DNA of 63,378 nucleotides, from NCBI RefSeq assembly GCF_016862775.1, contig NZ_BONP01000021.1:1-63378 (forward strand). The letters run 5' to 3'. Under the pieces are notes generated by a model that was given only the letters and a program-made list of their open reading frames with translations, was not told the origin of the DNA and made no database searches. The translations under genes and the position numbers were made by a program. Shown here piece by piece: positions 7,723 to 16,264 of the stretch (the first letter of the stretch is position 1; each line of letters starts with the position of its first letter). The stretch is from Cellulomonas phragmiteti. Its GTDB lineage: Bacteria; Actinomycetota; Actinomycetes; Actinomycetales; Cellulomonadaceae.

Positions 7723-9561
7723 TCACCCCCTCTCCGGGATCGGTGCGTCCCCCGGCTGGTCGCCGGGGTCGTCGGGGGCCGCGAGCGCGTCGCGGTAGGC
7801 GGCGCTCGTGGCGAGCAGGCGGTCGTGCGGGCCGTCGGCGACGACGCGCCCGCCGGCCAGCAGCACCACGCGGTCGCACGCGCGCATCGCGGCGGGCCGG
7901 TGGGTGACCACGACGGTCGTGCGCCCGGCGCGCACGTCGGCGAGCGTCGCGAGGAACGCCGCCTCGGTGCGGGTGTCCAGGCCGGCGGTCGGCTCGTCGA
8001 GCACGAGGACGGACGGGTCGCGCAGCAGCCCGCGTGCAAGGCCGAGGCGCTGCCGCTCCCCGCCGGACCAGGCGCCGCCGCGCTCGGCGAGCGGGGTGTC
8101 CAGCCCCTCGGGCAGCGCCCGCACGCGGTCCGCGAGGTGCACGCGCTCGAGCACGCGCCACAGCGCGGCGTCGGAGGTGCCGGGCGCGAGCAGGTTGTCG
8201 CGCACGCTCGCGCGGAAGACGTGCGCGTGCTGCCCGACGAGCACGAGCCGCTCGCGCGTGCGGCGCCCCGTCTCGTCGTCCGCGGGGACGCCGTCGACCG
8301 CCAGGTGGCCGGAGTCCGGCGCCACGAGCCGCGCGAGCGCCAGCGTGAGCGTCGTCTTGCCGGCGCCGCTCGCACCCACGACGGCGACGTGCTCCCCGGG
8401 GGTGACGTGCAGGTCCACTCCGGCCAGGACGGCGCGGTCCGTGCCCGGGTACGTCACGCGCAGCTGCTCGACGTCGAGGCGGCCGGGCGCGGGTGCGCCG
8501 CGGTCGACGTCGGGGCCGTCGGCCGGTCGCGCCCCGGGGGCGCGCAGCAGCGCGTCGACGCGGGCGGCGGCGGCGGACGTCTCGCCGGTGCGCTGCAGGC
8601 CGGCGACGACGGTGAGCACCGGCGCGAGCCCAGCACCGGCCAGCGCGACCGCGACGGGCAGCGCCGTGGGCGCCAGCGCGCCGTCCTGGACCCGGGCGGC
8701 GACCAGCGCGAGCGTCGTCAGGACGGTCGCGGCGCCGACGGCCTCGAGGGCGGCCTGCTCCGCACCGGTGCGCACGGCGATCCCGCGGCGCACGCGCTGG
8801 ACGCGGGCGGTCCCGGCCCGCACGTCGGCGACGACGGCGGGCACGCGGCCCAGCAGCACGGTCTCGCGGGCGGCGGCGCGGGCCTCCATGACGACGGACG
8901 CGAGGTCCGCGATCCCGCCGCGCAGCGCGGCACCCTGCCGGGACGCGACGGGCAGCGCCAGCAGCGGGACAGCGAGGACCAGCAGCTGCGCGACGGGCAG
9001 CACCAGCCCGGCCGGGCCGAGCCAGACGACGGCGCCGACCGACACGGTCAGCGCGGCCGCGAGCCCGGCGACGACCTGCGCGGCGGTGTGCGCGTAGAAC
9101 CACTCGAGCGCCTCGGCGTCGGTCATCGCGGCCGCGACCGTCTCACCGGAGCGGCGACGCCCCAGGCCGAGCGGCGCGAGGCGCGCGATCGCGTCGTGCA
9201 CGGCCCTCCGCACGGCGTCGATGACGCGGTAGGCGAGCACGTGCGCGACCCACTGCTCGGTCCAGGCCAGCAGCCCGAGGGCGACGACGGCGACGGCGAG
9301 CGCGGCGAGCAGCGCGCCGGCGCCGTCGTCGACGACCGCGGCGGTGGTCGCGGCCACGGACAGCACGGTGGTGCCGACGCCCAGGACGAGCACGAGCCAC
9401 GCGACGACGACGACCTGGACGGCGAGCCGCGCCTCGGCCCGCAGGTGCGCACCGAGCGCGACGAGCGGTGCGGCGACGGTCCGCCACGTCGAGACAAGGC
9501 GGCGCACGGGCGCGTCGGCGTGTGCGTCGGCGCGGGCCTCGGTGAGCGACGTCGCGCTCAT
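7723..9561 (-). CDS. ABC exporter half-transporter, CydC-like
   Basis: A 612-residue fused membrane-plus-ATPase half-transporter. The first ~330 residues hold about six hydrophobic helices. The nucleotide-binding domain has Walker A VGASGAGKTTL, signature WSGGERQRLGLARG and Walker B VLVLDEPTAGLD followed by THRPAAM (H-loop). It overlaps the upstream half-transporter by 4 bp (ATGA) and is followed after 5 bases by the precursor gene, so the pair is probably a heterodimeric exporter of the modified peptide. The CydC-like arrangement is also compatible with small-thiol export, but no cytochrome bd genes are present. Confidence 0.85.
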   Translation of the reverse strand: MSATSLTEARADAHADAPVRRLVSTWRTVAAPLVALGAHLRAEARLAVQVVVVAWLVLVLGVGTTVLSVAATTAAVVDDGAGALLAALAVAVVALGLLAWTEQWVAHVLAYRVIDAVRRAVHDAIARLAPLGLGRRRSGETVAAAMTDAEALEWFYAHTAAQVVAGLAAALTVSVGAVVWLGPAGLVLPVAQLLVLAVPLLALPVASRQGAALRGGIADLASVVMEARAAARETVLLGRVPAVVADVRAGTARVQRVRRGIAVRTGAEQAALEAVGAATVLTTLALVAARVQDGALAPTALPVAVALAGAGLAPVLTVVAGLQRTGETSAAAARVDALLRAPGARPADGPDVDRGAPAPGRLDVEQLRVTYPGTDRAVLAGVDLHVTPGEHVAVVGASGAGKTTLTLALARLVAPDSGHLAVDGVPADDETGRRTRERLVLVGQHAHVFRASVRDNLLAPGTSDAALWRVLERVHLADRVRALPEGLDTPLAERGGAWSGGERQRLGLARGLLRDPSVLVLDEPTAGLDTRTEAAFLATLADVRAGRTTVVVTHRPAAMRACDRVVLLAGGRVVADGPHDRLLATSAAYRDALAAPDDPGDQPGDAPIPERG

Positions 9562-11366
9562 ACGGCGACCACCCCGGCGAGCGCGGCGAACGCCCCGTCG
9601 CGGGCCAGCAGCGCGTCCGGCGGGCCCTGCTCGACGACGCGCCCGGCGTCGACGACGACGACGTGCGCGGCGCGCAGCGCGACGTCGACGCGGTGGGTCA
9701 CGGCCACGACGGGCCGCGTCGGGTCGGCGGTGACGACGGCGTCGACCAGCGCGGCCTCGCTCGCGGCGTCGAGCGCCGACGTGGCCTCGTCGAGCACGAG
9801 CACCTCACGTCCCTGGACCAGGGCGCGGGCGACCGCGACGCGTTGCCGCTGCCCGCCGGACACGAGCGCACCGCGCTCACCCACGGGCGTCGCGGGGCCG
9901 AGCGTGGGGTCCTGCGTGCCGATCCCCACCAGGGCCAGCGCGGCCGGCACGTCGGGCACGTCCCGGCGCGTCCCCTCCGCGCGAGGTCCGGCCGGGCCAC
10001 CGGCCGCCGTGACACCGGACGGCAGACCGAGCGCGACGTCCGCGGCGACGGTGCCGGCGAACAGCACGGGGTCCTGCGGGACGAGGCTGACGCGCTCCAG
10101 CAGGGTGTCCGGGCCGGCGGGGACCCCGTGCAGCAGCACCTGCCCGGCGCTCGGCACGAGCAGGCCGGCGAGCACGCCCGCGAGGGTGGACTTGCCGCTG
10201 CCGGTGGCGCCGACGACGGCGGTGAGCCCGGCGTGCAGCACCACGTCGACGTCGGCGAGCGCGTCGCTCTCGGTGCCGGGGTACCGCGCGGTGACGCCGC
10301 GCAGGACGACGGGCGCGGGCGCACCGGGCGCCGTCGTCGGACCGCCGCGGGCGTCGTCGTCCGCCGCGGGCACCGCGGTCACCGCGTCCCGTCCGGCGGC
10401 CGCCCGGACGCGGTCGGCCTCGAGGACGGCGGCGACCTGCGCGCCGGAGTACGTGCCGAGGTACCCGGCGTGCCACTGGGCGGCGAGGTCGCGCAGCGGC
10501 CGGACGAGCTCGACGGACAGCAGGACCAGGGCGAACACCGCGACCGTGTCGAGGCTCGCCCGGCGTGCCACGACCACGCCGAGGGTGACGACGGGGACGG
10601 CGGCCAGGGCGAAGGTCGACAGGCCGGACTCGATCAGCGAGACCCGCAGCTGGTGCAGCGTGCGCTCGAGCAGCCGCGCGGACGCCGCGGCGAGCTCCCG
10701 GGCGCGCGACCGCTCGGCGTTGAGGGTGACGAGCGTGGTCATGCCCTGCATGGAGTCGACGAACTCGGCGTGCAGGTGCTGGTAGGCGTCCCAGTGGTCG
10801 GCGCCGCGCGCCGCCAGGACGCGATCCCACGCGCGCGGCAGCAGGGGCAGCACCGCGGTCGCGGCGACGGCCGTGAGCCCGACGACCGGGTCGACGACGA
10901 CCATCGCGGTACCCACGCCGGCCACGACCACGCCGGTGACGAGGAGCTGCGGGAGGTACCCGGACAGGTAGGGGTCGAGGTTCTCGATGCCGTCCACGAC
11001 CACCGCGTGGTCGCGGCCGGTGCGCCCGGTACCGGGGTCGGCGGCGCTGCGGCGCAGGAACCCGCCGGTGACGGCGGCGCGCAGGTCCTGCTTGGTGCGC
11101 GTCATGAGGCGCTGGGCGAGCAGCTGGCGGGTCAGGACGAGCAGCGGGCGCGCGACGAGCAGGGCGGCCAGCGCGACGAGCAGGGGCGCCAGGTCGTCGA
11201 GGGGCGCGGGGGCGCGGCCGGCGCCGGGCACGACGGCGGCGAAGACCCGGGAGGTGACCAGTGCCTGGGCGACCCACGTCGCGGCGACGGCCACGCCGAC
11301 GGCAGCCAGCGGCACCAGCACCCAGCGGCGTCGCCCGAGCAGCCGTGACAGGCGCACGTGGACCAC
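9558..11366 (-). CDS. ABC exporter half-transporter, CydD-like
   Basis: A 602-residue half-transporter, first gene of the leftward operon. The membrane domain covers the first ~330 residues, including a basic QRLMTRTKQDLRAAVTGGFL stretch between early helices. The ATPase has Walker A VGATGSGKSTL, signature VSGGQRQRVAVARAL, Walker B VLVLDEATSALD and H-loop THRVDV. GTG 11366 has a GGGGGG-type ribosome site upstream; an in-frame GTG at 11357 is an alternative. It is divergent from the metal-type importer across a 39-bp gap with a Zur-like repeat. Together with the next gene it likely forms the heterodimer exporting the RiPP. Confidence 0.85.
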   Translation of the reverse strand: MVHVRLSRLLGRRRWVLVPLAAVGVAVAATWVAQALVTSRVFAAVVPGAGRAPAPLDDLAPLLVALAALLVARPLLVLTRQLLAQRLMTRTKQDLRAAVTGGFLRRSAADPGTGRTGRDHAVVVDGIENLDPYLSGYLPQLLVTGVVVAGVGTAMVVVDPVVGLTAVAATAVLPLLPRAWDRVLAARGADHWDAYQHLHAEFVDSMQGMTTLVTLNAERSRARELAAASARLLERTLHQLRVSLIESGLSTFALAAVPVVTLGVVVARRASLDTVAVFALVLLSVELVRPLRDLAAQWHAGYLGTYSGAQVAAVLEADRVRAAAGRDAVTAVPAADDDARGGPTTAPGAPAPVVLRGVTARYPGTESDALADVDVVLHAGLTAVVGATGSGKSTLAGVLAGLLVPSAGQVLLHGVPAGPDTLLERVSLVPQDPVLFAGTVAADVALGLPSGVTAAGGPAGPRAEGTRRDVPDVPAALALVGIGTQDPTLGPATPVGERGALVSGGQRQRVAVARALVQGREVLVLDEATSALDAASEAALVDAVVTADPTRPVVAVTHRVDVALRAAHVVVVDAGRVVEQGPPDALLARDGAFAALAGVVAV

Positions 11367-11382
11367 GTCGACCCCCCGTTGT

Positions 11383-11397
11383 TGAGAGTGGTTATCA
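11383..11397. promoter_or_regulatory. Zur-like operator in divergent promoter
   Basis: The 15-bp sequence TGAGAGTGGTTATCA has 7-1-7 inverted-repeat geometry and matches 11 of 15 positions of the actinobacterial Zur box as I recall it (TGAAAATGATTTTCA). Symmetry between its own arms is only partial (4 of 7). On the plus strand TATCAT (11393-11398) can serve as a -10, followed by 7 bases and the GTG start at 11406, a leaderless layout. The operator would cover this -10 and lie within 20 bases of the exporter start. It does not resemble the DtxR/IdeR iron box. Confidence 0.55.
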
Positions 11398-11405
11398 TTC
11401 CCGCT

Positions 11406-12554
11406 GTGACCCTAAGCACCTCGCCGCCGCACGTCAACGCGTCGTCCACGTCGGGTCCGTCCCGGACCCCGACGGCGGACGACGCGACGGCCGCTCCCGC
11501 ACGGCCGACGCGGGGCCGCCGACGCACCCCCACGCGCGGCGCCGTGGTGCTCGTGGTGCTCGCTGCCGCGCTCGTCGCCGGCTGCGTCGCGGCCGTGGGG
11601 ATCGGGCCGCTCGTCGTGCCCCCGCGGGCCGTCCTCGACGTGGTCCTCGCGCACGTCGCCGGCGGGCCCGGGCCCGCCGACCCGATGCACGACACGGTCG
11701 TCTGGCTGCTGCGGCTGCCCCGCGTGCTCGTCGGCGCGTGCGTCGGCGCGGTGCTCGCCGCCTCCGGGGCCGCGCTGCAGGCCGTCGTGCGCAACCAGCT
11801 CGCCGACCCCTACCTGCTCGGGGTGTCCGCCGGGGCGTCCCTCGGTGCGGCGCTCGTGCTCACCCTGGGGCTCGGCGCCCTGGTCGGCACCGTCACCCTG
11901 ACCGGCGGCGCGTTCGCCGGGGCGCTGCTCGCGCTGCTGCTGGTCATCGGCGTGCTCGGCGCCCGCACCGGCCTATCCAGCCACCGGCTCGTGCTCGCCG
12001 GACTCACCGTCGGCTACTTCCTCACGGCCGTCACCAACCTCGTCGTCGTGCTGGCCGACAGCCGCGACGCCGTGCGGGCCGTCATGTTCTGGATGCTCGG
12101 CTCGCTCGGCCGCTCGAGCTGGGGCGACCTGCCGCTGCTCGCCGCCGCGACGGCCGTCACGCTCGGCGTCCTCGTGCTGCGCGCCCGCCGCCTCGACGCG
12201 ATCTCGCTCGGCGACGACGTCGCCCGCAGCCTGGGCACCGACCCGGACCGGCTACGACGCCAGGTCGCGGTCGTCGCGGCGCTCGGCGTGGCCGCGGCCG
12301 TCGCGGTCAGCGGTGCCATCGGGTTCGTCGGGCTCGTCGTCCCGCACCTCGCGCGCCGGCTCGTCGGCGCCACCCACCGGCTCGTCGTGCCCGCGTCGGC
12401 CCTGCTGGGCGCGCTCGTGCTCGTCGTCGCCGACACGCTCGCGCGCACCGTGCTCGCCCCGCGGGAGATCCCGCTGGGCGTGCTCACCGCGCTGCTCGGC
12501 ACCCCCCTGCTCATGGCCCTCGTGCGTCGCCGCCTGCGGCGCAGCGCCGACTGA
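11406..12554 (+). CDS. FecCD/BtuC-family ABC permease
   Basis: A 382-residue inner-membrane permease of the siderophore/cobalamin import family, with about ten hydrophobic helices. Family strings are RLPRVLVGACVGAVLAASGAAL, NQLADPYLLGVSAGASLGAAL and GAIGFVGLVVPHLARRLVG. The N-terminal ~60 residues are an unusual Ser/Thr/Pro/Arg-rich cytoplasmic tail. GTG 11406 fits a leaderless transcript from TATCAT at 11393. First gene of a rightward operon with a lipoprotein and an ATPase; its position opposite the peptide exporters suggests uptake of the exported product or its metal complex. Confidence 0.92.
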   Translation: MTLSTSPPHVNASSTSGPSRTPTADDATAAPARPTRGRRRTPTRGAVVLVVLAAALVAGCVAAVGIGPLVVPPRAVLDVVLAHVAGGPGPADPMHDTVVWLLRLPRVLVGACVGAVLAASGAALQAVVRNQLADPYLLGVSAGASLGAALVLTLGLGALVGTVTLTGGAFAGALLALLLVIGVLGARTGLSSHRLVLAGLTVGYFLTAVTNLVVVLADSRDAVRAVMFWMLGSLGRSSWGDLPLLAAATAVTLGVLVLRARRLDAISLGDDVARSLGTDPDRLRRQVAVVAALGVAAAVAVSGAIGFVGLVVPHLARRLVGATHRLVVPASALLGALVLVVADTLARTVLAPREIPLGVLTALLGTPLLMALVRRRLRRSAD

Positions 12555-12583
12555 CCGCCCCCCACCCCTCCAGGAGGAACCCG

Positions 12584-13573
12584 ATGAACCCCCGCACCCG
12601 CACCACCGCCCTGCTCGGCACCGCGCTCGTCGCGCTGCTCGCCGCGTGCACGTCGTCCGCCCCCGCGTCGGAGCCCGCCGCCGCGCCGACGGGCTCGGCC
12701 GACGGCTACCCCGTGACCGTCGACGACTGCGGCACCCCCGTCACGCTCGACGCCCGCCCGGCCTCGGTCATGACGGTCGGCACCGCGGCCGTCGCGCTGC
12801 TCGACGCCGCCGGCGCCGCCGACGTCATCACCGCCCGGTCGGGTGAGTTCGACGCGGCCCTGCCCGCCGGCCTGACCGACCCGCCCGCGGACGACCTGGT
12901 CGTCGACCCGTCGGACCCGACGACCGAGGCCGTGCTCACCGCCGACCCCGACGTCGTCCTCGGGTACGGGCTGTTCGTCGCCGACCCCGACCAGGTGCGC
13001 GACGCCGGCATCACCCTGCTCACCGTGCAGGGCGACTGCGGCCACGACGCCTCGACCGACGCCCCGGCCGAGATCACGCTCGACACCGTCGTGGACGACG
13101 TGCGACGCCTCGGCCAGGTGTTCGCGACGTCGGACGTCGCCGAGCCCGCCGCCGACGCCCTCGCCGAGCGGATCGCCGACGCCACGCGCCCGGCCACCGG
13201 GCAGACCGCCGCCTGGCTGTACTACTTCTCGTCCACCGACACGCTGTCCGGCTACGGCGGCACCGGCCTGCCGCACGCGCTGCTCACCGCCGCGGGCCTG
13301 GAGAACGTGTTCGCCGACCAGCGCGAGGCCTACCTCACCATCGCCACCGAGAGCCTGCTGGCGGCGCAGCCCGACTGGGTCGTGCTCAGCCACGGCCTGT
13401 ACGGCGAGAGCGTCGAGGACGCCCGCGCCACCCTGCTCGCCGAGCCGGGCATCGGCGACCTGACCGCCGTGCAGGAGGGCCGCATCGTGCTCGTCGGGCC
13501 CGACGCGTCGCACCCGTCGCCGGCGTCCGTCGGCGGGCTCGAGGAGCTCGTCGCCGGGACCGAGGCCGGCTGA
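12584..13573 (+). CDS. siderophore-type substrate-binding lipoprotein
   Basis: A 329-residue extracellular binding protein. The signal peptide ends in lipobox LLAAC with Cys22 as the lipidation site, then a Ser/Ala/Pro-rich spacer. The mature part has the two-lobe FepB/BtuF features: TVDDCGTPVTLDARPASVMT, DPDVVLGYG, a long linking helix region and DWVVLSHGLYGE. Perfect AGGAGG ribosome site 6 bases before ATG 12584. Captures the ligand for the permease encoded 29 bases upstream. Ligand identity (ferric, zinc, peptide or heme-like) is not readable from sequence. Confidence 0.9.
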   Translation: MNPRTRTTALLGTALVALLAACTSSAPASEPAAAPTGSADGYPVTVDDCGTPVTLDARPASVMTVGTAAVALLDAAGAADVITARSGEFDAALPAGLTDPPADDLVVDPSDPTTEAVLTADPDVVLGYGLFVADPDQVRDAGITLLTVQGDCGHDASTDAPAEITLDTVVDDVRRLGQVFATSDVAEPAADALAERIADATRPATGQTAAWLYYFSSTDTLSGYGGTGLPHALLTAAGLENVFADQREAYLTIATESLLAAQPDWVVLSHGLYGESVEDARATLLAEPGIGDLTAVQEGRIVLVGPDASHPSPASVGGLEELVAGTEAG

Positions 13574-13574
13574 C

Positions 13575-14351
<777 letters not shown>

Positions 14352-14352
14352 C

Positions 14353-14372
14353 GCCGCCGCCCGGGCGGCGGC
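14353..14372. terminator. GC hairpin after importer operon
   Basis: A perfect 20-base palindrome (arms GCCGCCGCCC / GGGCGGCGGC) begins one base after the stop codon of the importer ATPase. Probable terminator or 3' stabilising stem; with no loop it must open a few central pairs. Confidence 0.65.
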
Positions 14373-14407
14373 CGCGCGGGCCCGGGCGGAGCGCTGCGGG
14401 CAGGGAA

Positions 14408-14476
14408 CAGCCCGTGGGCTGCACCTCCTGACGGAGGTGCTGCCGCGAAGGACGAGGTCGCGGCTCCCACGGGCTG
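14408..14476. ncRNA. three-way-junction RNA element candidate
   Basis: Read on the plus strand: outer stem CAGCCCGTGGG / CCCACGGGCTG (11 bp, 14408-14418 with 14466-14476), then CT, a 7-bp hairpin GCACCTC/GAGGTGC (loop CTGACG), TG, a 6-bp hairpin CCGCGA/TCGCGG (loop AGGACGAGG), and CT. All junction linkers are two bases. Further hairpins follow at 14476-14504 (GCGGT/ACCGC) and near 14535 (CGGACC/GGTCCG). The fold works on either strand. It lies downstream of the importer operon on plus, and downstream of a promoter and a 12-codon ORF on minus. I do not recognise it as a named RNA family. Confidence 0.45.
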
Positions 14477-14565
14477 CGGTGACTGCCGGGTAGTCGCTGA
14501 CCGCCCTGCCGGCGAGCCGGCGGAGCAGCGAGCGGACCGAGCGGTCCGTCCGATGACTCGGGCGG

Positions 14566-14604
14566 CTAGCGGGCAGCCACCTCACGCGTCCGGTGAGACT
14601 TCAT
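14566..14604 (-). CDS. 12-codon leader-like ORF
   Basis: Encodes MKSHRTREVAAR then TAG. It has an excellent AAGGAGGTGG ribosome site 11 bases upstream of the ATG and a consensus-like promoter 33 bases upstream. The following minus-strand transcript runs into the three-way-junction element and then antisense to the importer ATPase; no larger minus-strand gene follows. It may be a leader peptide, a tiny functional peptide or a relic. No function can be assigned. Confidence 0.4.
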   Translation of the reverse strand: MKSHRTREVAAR

Positions 14605-14636
14605 GTCGTGGACCACCTCCTTCCGTGTGTGCCACG

Positions 14637-14665
14637 ACGCTACGACGTCCGCGCGGGCCCGCCAA
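14637..14665 (-). promoter_or_regulatory. minus-strand promoter, 17-bp spacer
   Basis: On the minus strand a -35-like TTGGCG (14665-14660) and a -10-like TAGCGT (14642-14637) are separated by exactly 17 bases. Transcription would start near 14630 and yield a short leader bearing the ribosome site of the 12-codon ORF. Confidence 0.5.
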
Positions 14666-14734
14666 GGGTTTTCCCGCGCGCACGGACGACCGGGCCGCGG
14701 CGGGTGTCCGCGCCGGTGTCCGCGCCGGACGCCG

Positions 14735-15373
14735 TCAGCCGGCGACGGTGCTGGCGCGCAGGGCGCGCTCGGTGGCGGGGGCGCGCCACATCGCCATGGG
14801 GGCGGCGCGCAGGCCCCGCACGGGGGCCACGTCGACGAACCCGTGACGCCGGTACAGCCGGCGGTTGCGCTCGGTCGAGGACTCCAGGTAGGCGGCGGCA
14901 CCCTCGCCGTCGACGCCGGCGAGGCGGGCCTCGAGGAGCGCACCACCGACGCCGCGGCCGCGCGCCGCGGCGGACACGCCGATCTCCTGCAGGTACCAGT
15001 GGGGGCGGCGCGGGCGGTGCCGGTCGAGCGCGTTCTTGGTCGTCGCGGCCCGCCACAGGCCGGTGGGGCCGCACGCGCGCCAGAACCAGGGCACCTGCAG
15101 CGCGAGCCGCGCGACGCCGGTGACCGAGCCGGGGGCCTCCCAGATCGCGACGCCGAGGACCCGCGGGTCGCCGGCCTCGCGGGCGACGTCGACCGTGCCG
15201 TCGGCGATGACGGGGCGCAGCAGTCCCGTGAACAGGTGCTCGGTGCGGGCGAGCCGGTCACGGACGGGACCGCCCACGACGGCACCCGTGACCGGGTCGT
15301 CGACGAAGGCCTCGGCGAGGACGGACACGGCTGCGGCGAGGTCGCTGGGCGCGGCCGGTGCGACGACGATCAT
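14735..15373 (-). CDS. GNAT family N-acetyltransferase
   Basis: A 212-residue acyl-CoA-dependent N-acyltransferase. The acetyl-CoA-binding signature is AARGRGVGGALLEARL, and the fold's C-terminal strand is YRRHGFVDVAPV; WYLQEIGV is the preceding strand. ATG 15373 has a GGAGG site 8 bases upstream; an upstream frame to 15445 would cross the shared promoter and was rejected. It is divergent from a TetR regulator, which probably controls it. Acceptor substrate (small molecule, peptide or antibiotic) unknown. Confidence 0.85.
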   Translation of the reverse strand: MIVVAPAAPSDLAAAVSVLAEAFVDDPVTGAVVGGPVRDRLARTEHLFTGLLRPVIADGTVDVAREAGDPRVLGVAIWEAPGSVTGVARLALQVPWFWRACGPTGLWRAATTKNALDRHRPRRPHWYLQEIGVSAAARGRGVGGALLEARLAGVDGEGAAAYLESSTERNRRLYRRHGFVDVAPVRGLRAAPMAMWRAPATERALRASTVAG

Positions 15374-15425
15374 GGGGTCCTCCTGCGGGCAGTCACGCGG
15401 TGCGTGACCCACCGTACGGCGAAGT

Positions 15426-15455
15426 TGGCCAAGCGTCCAAGTCATCTGGCCAAGC
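15426..15455. promoter_or_regulatory. direct repeats, candidate TetR operator
   Basis: Two copies of TGGCCAAGC (15426-15434 and 15447-15455) are spaced 21 bp start to start, about two helical turns. The first is part of TTGGCCAAGCGTCCAA, which has TTGG/CCAA symmetry. They lie between the acetyltransferase and TetR starts, just upstream of a -10-like TACGAT. Probable autoregulatory operator. Confidence 0.5.
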
Positions 15456-15473
15456 CCGTCCTACGATGGCCGG

Positions 15474-16079
15474 GTGAACCTTCCAGCGGTCGGGCACCGA
15501 TCCGTCGACGAGCGGCGCGCGCAGCTGCTCGACGCCGCGGTCGAGGTGCTGCGCGAGCACGGGCTCGCGGGCCTGACGACGCGGGCGGTCACCTCCCACG
15601 CGGGCGTGCCGCACGGGATCTTCCACTACGCCTTCGGGTCCAAGGCCGCCCTGGTGCGCGCGCTGATCGACCGGGAGCTGACCGGCGCGACCGCCGCGTG
15701 GGGCGCCGCCGTCGCGACCGACGACCTGGAGACCGCGCTGCGCCAGGCGCTGCGCGCCCAGCTGGACATCGTGCGCGCCGACCCCGCCCACCAGGCCGCG
15801 CTCTACGAGCTCATCCGCGCGGCGCGCGACGACGCGGGGGTCAGCGCCGTGGCCTGGGAGCGCCGGCGCTACCTGGCCGAGATCGAGCGGCTCCTCGACA
15901 CGTGGTCCCGGCACGGCGGCGTGGCGTGGGAGGCACCGGTCGGTCACGTCGCCGCGCTCGTGCTGTCCGCCACGGACGGGATCGTGCAGGCGTGGACCGC
16001 GGACCACGACGACGCGCAGGCCGACGCGTCGATCGAGCTGCTGGCGCGGGCCGTCACGTCGCTCGCCCGGCCCGCCTGA
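15474..16079 (+). CDS. TetR-family transcriptional regulator
   Basis: A 201-residue repressor-type protein. The N-terminal helix-turn-helix is visible as RRAQLLDAAVEVLREHG followed by LTTRAVTSHAGVPHGIFHYAFGSKAALV. The C-terminal ~140 residues are an all-helical ligand-binding/dimerisation domain. GTG 15474 is preceded by TACGAT plus six bases, which fits a leaderless transcript; there is no ribosome site. Divergent from a GNAT gene with repeats in between. Confidence 0.9.
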   Translation: MNLPAVGHRSVDERRAQLLDAAVEVLREHGLAGLTTRAVTSHAGVPHGIFHYAFGSKAALVRALIDRELTGATAAWGAAVATDDLETALRQALRAQLDIVRADPAHQAALYELIRAARDDAGVSAVAWERRRYLAEIERLLDTWSRHGGVAWEAPVGHVAALVLSATDGIVQAWTADHDDAQADASIELLARAVTSLARPA

Positions 16080-16264
16080 CCCCGCCCGACCCCGCCCCCA
16101 CCCGGACGGACCCCACCGGGGCAGGTCCGAACGGATGATTCACCCCCAACTTGGACAGAAGTTCACCACGGGACCGGGTTTTGCCTCTATTGTCCGTTAC
16201 GCCCGATGGCGTGGCCGTCACCGTCAGGCACCCGTCCAAGCGTCCGCGGCCGAGGAGTCCCCCC

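Noticed and set aside
7720..10785. 1021-residue plus-strand frame opposite the ABC exporters
   Set aside because: Antisense shadow; the minus strand carries complete Walker A, signature and Walker B motifs.
11383..11397. Reading the divergent repeat as an iron (DtxR/IdeR) box
   Set aside because: The expected TTAGGTTAGG-type half sites are absent; the 7-1-7 TGA...TCA layout fits Zur better, though not perfectly.
14408..14476. Annotating the junction structure as tmRNA, RNase P RNA, SRP RNA or a 6C RNA
   Set aside because: None of the conserved sequence blocks of those RNAs is present, and the size is too small for tmRNA or RNase P RNA.
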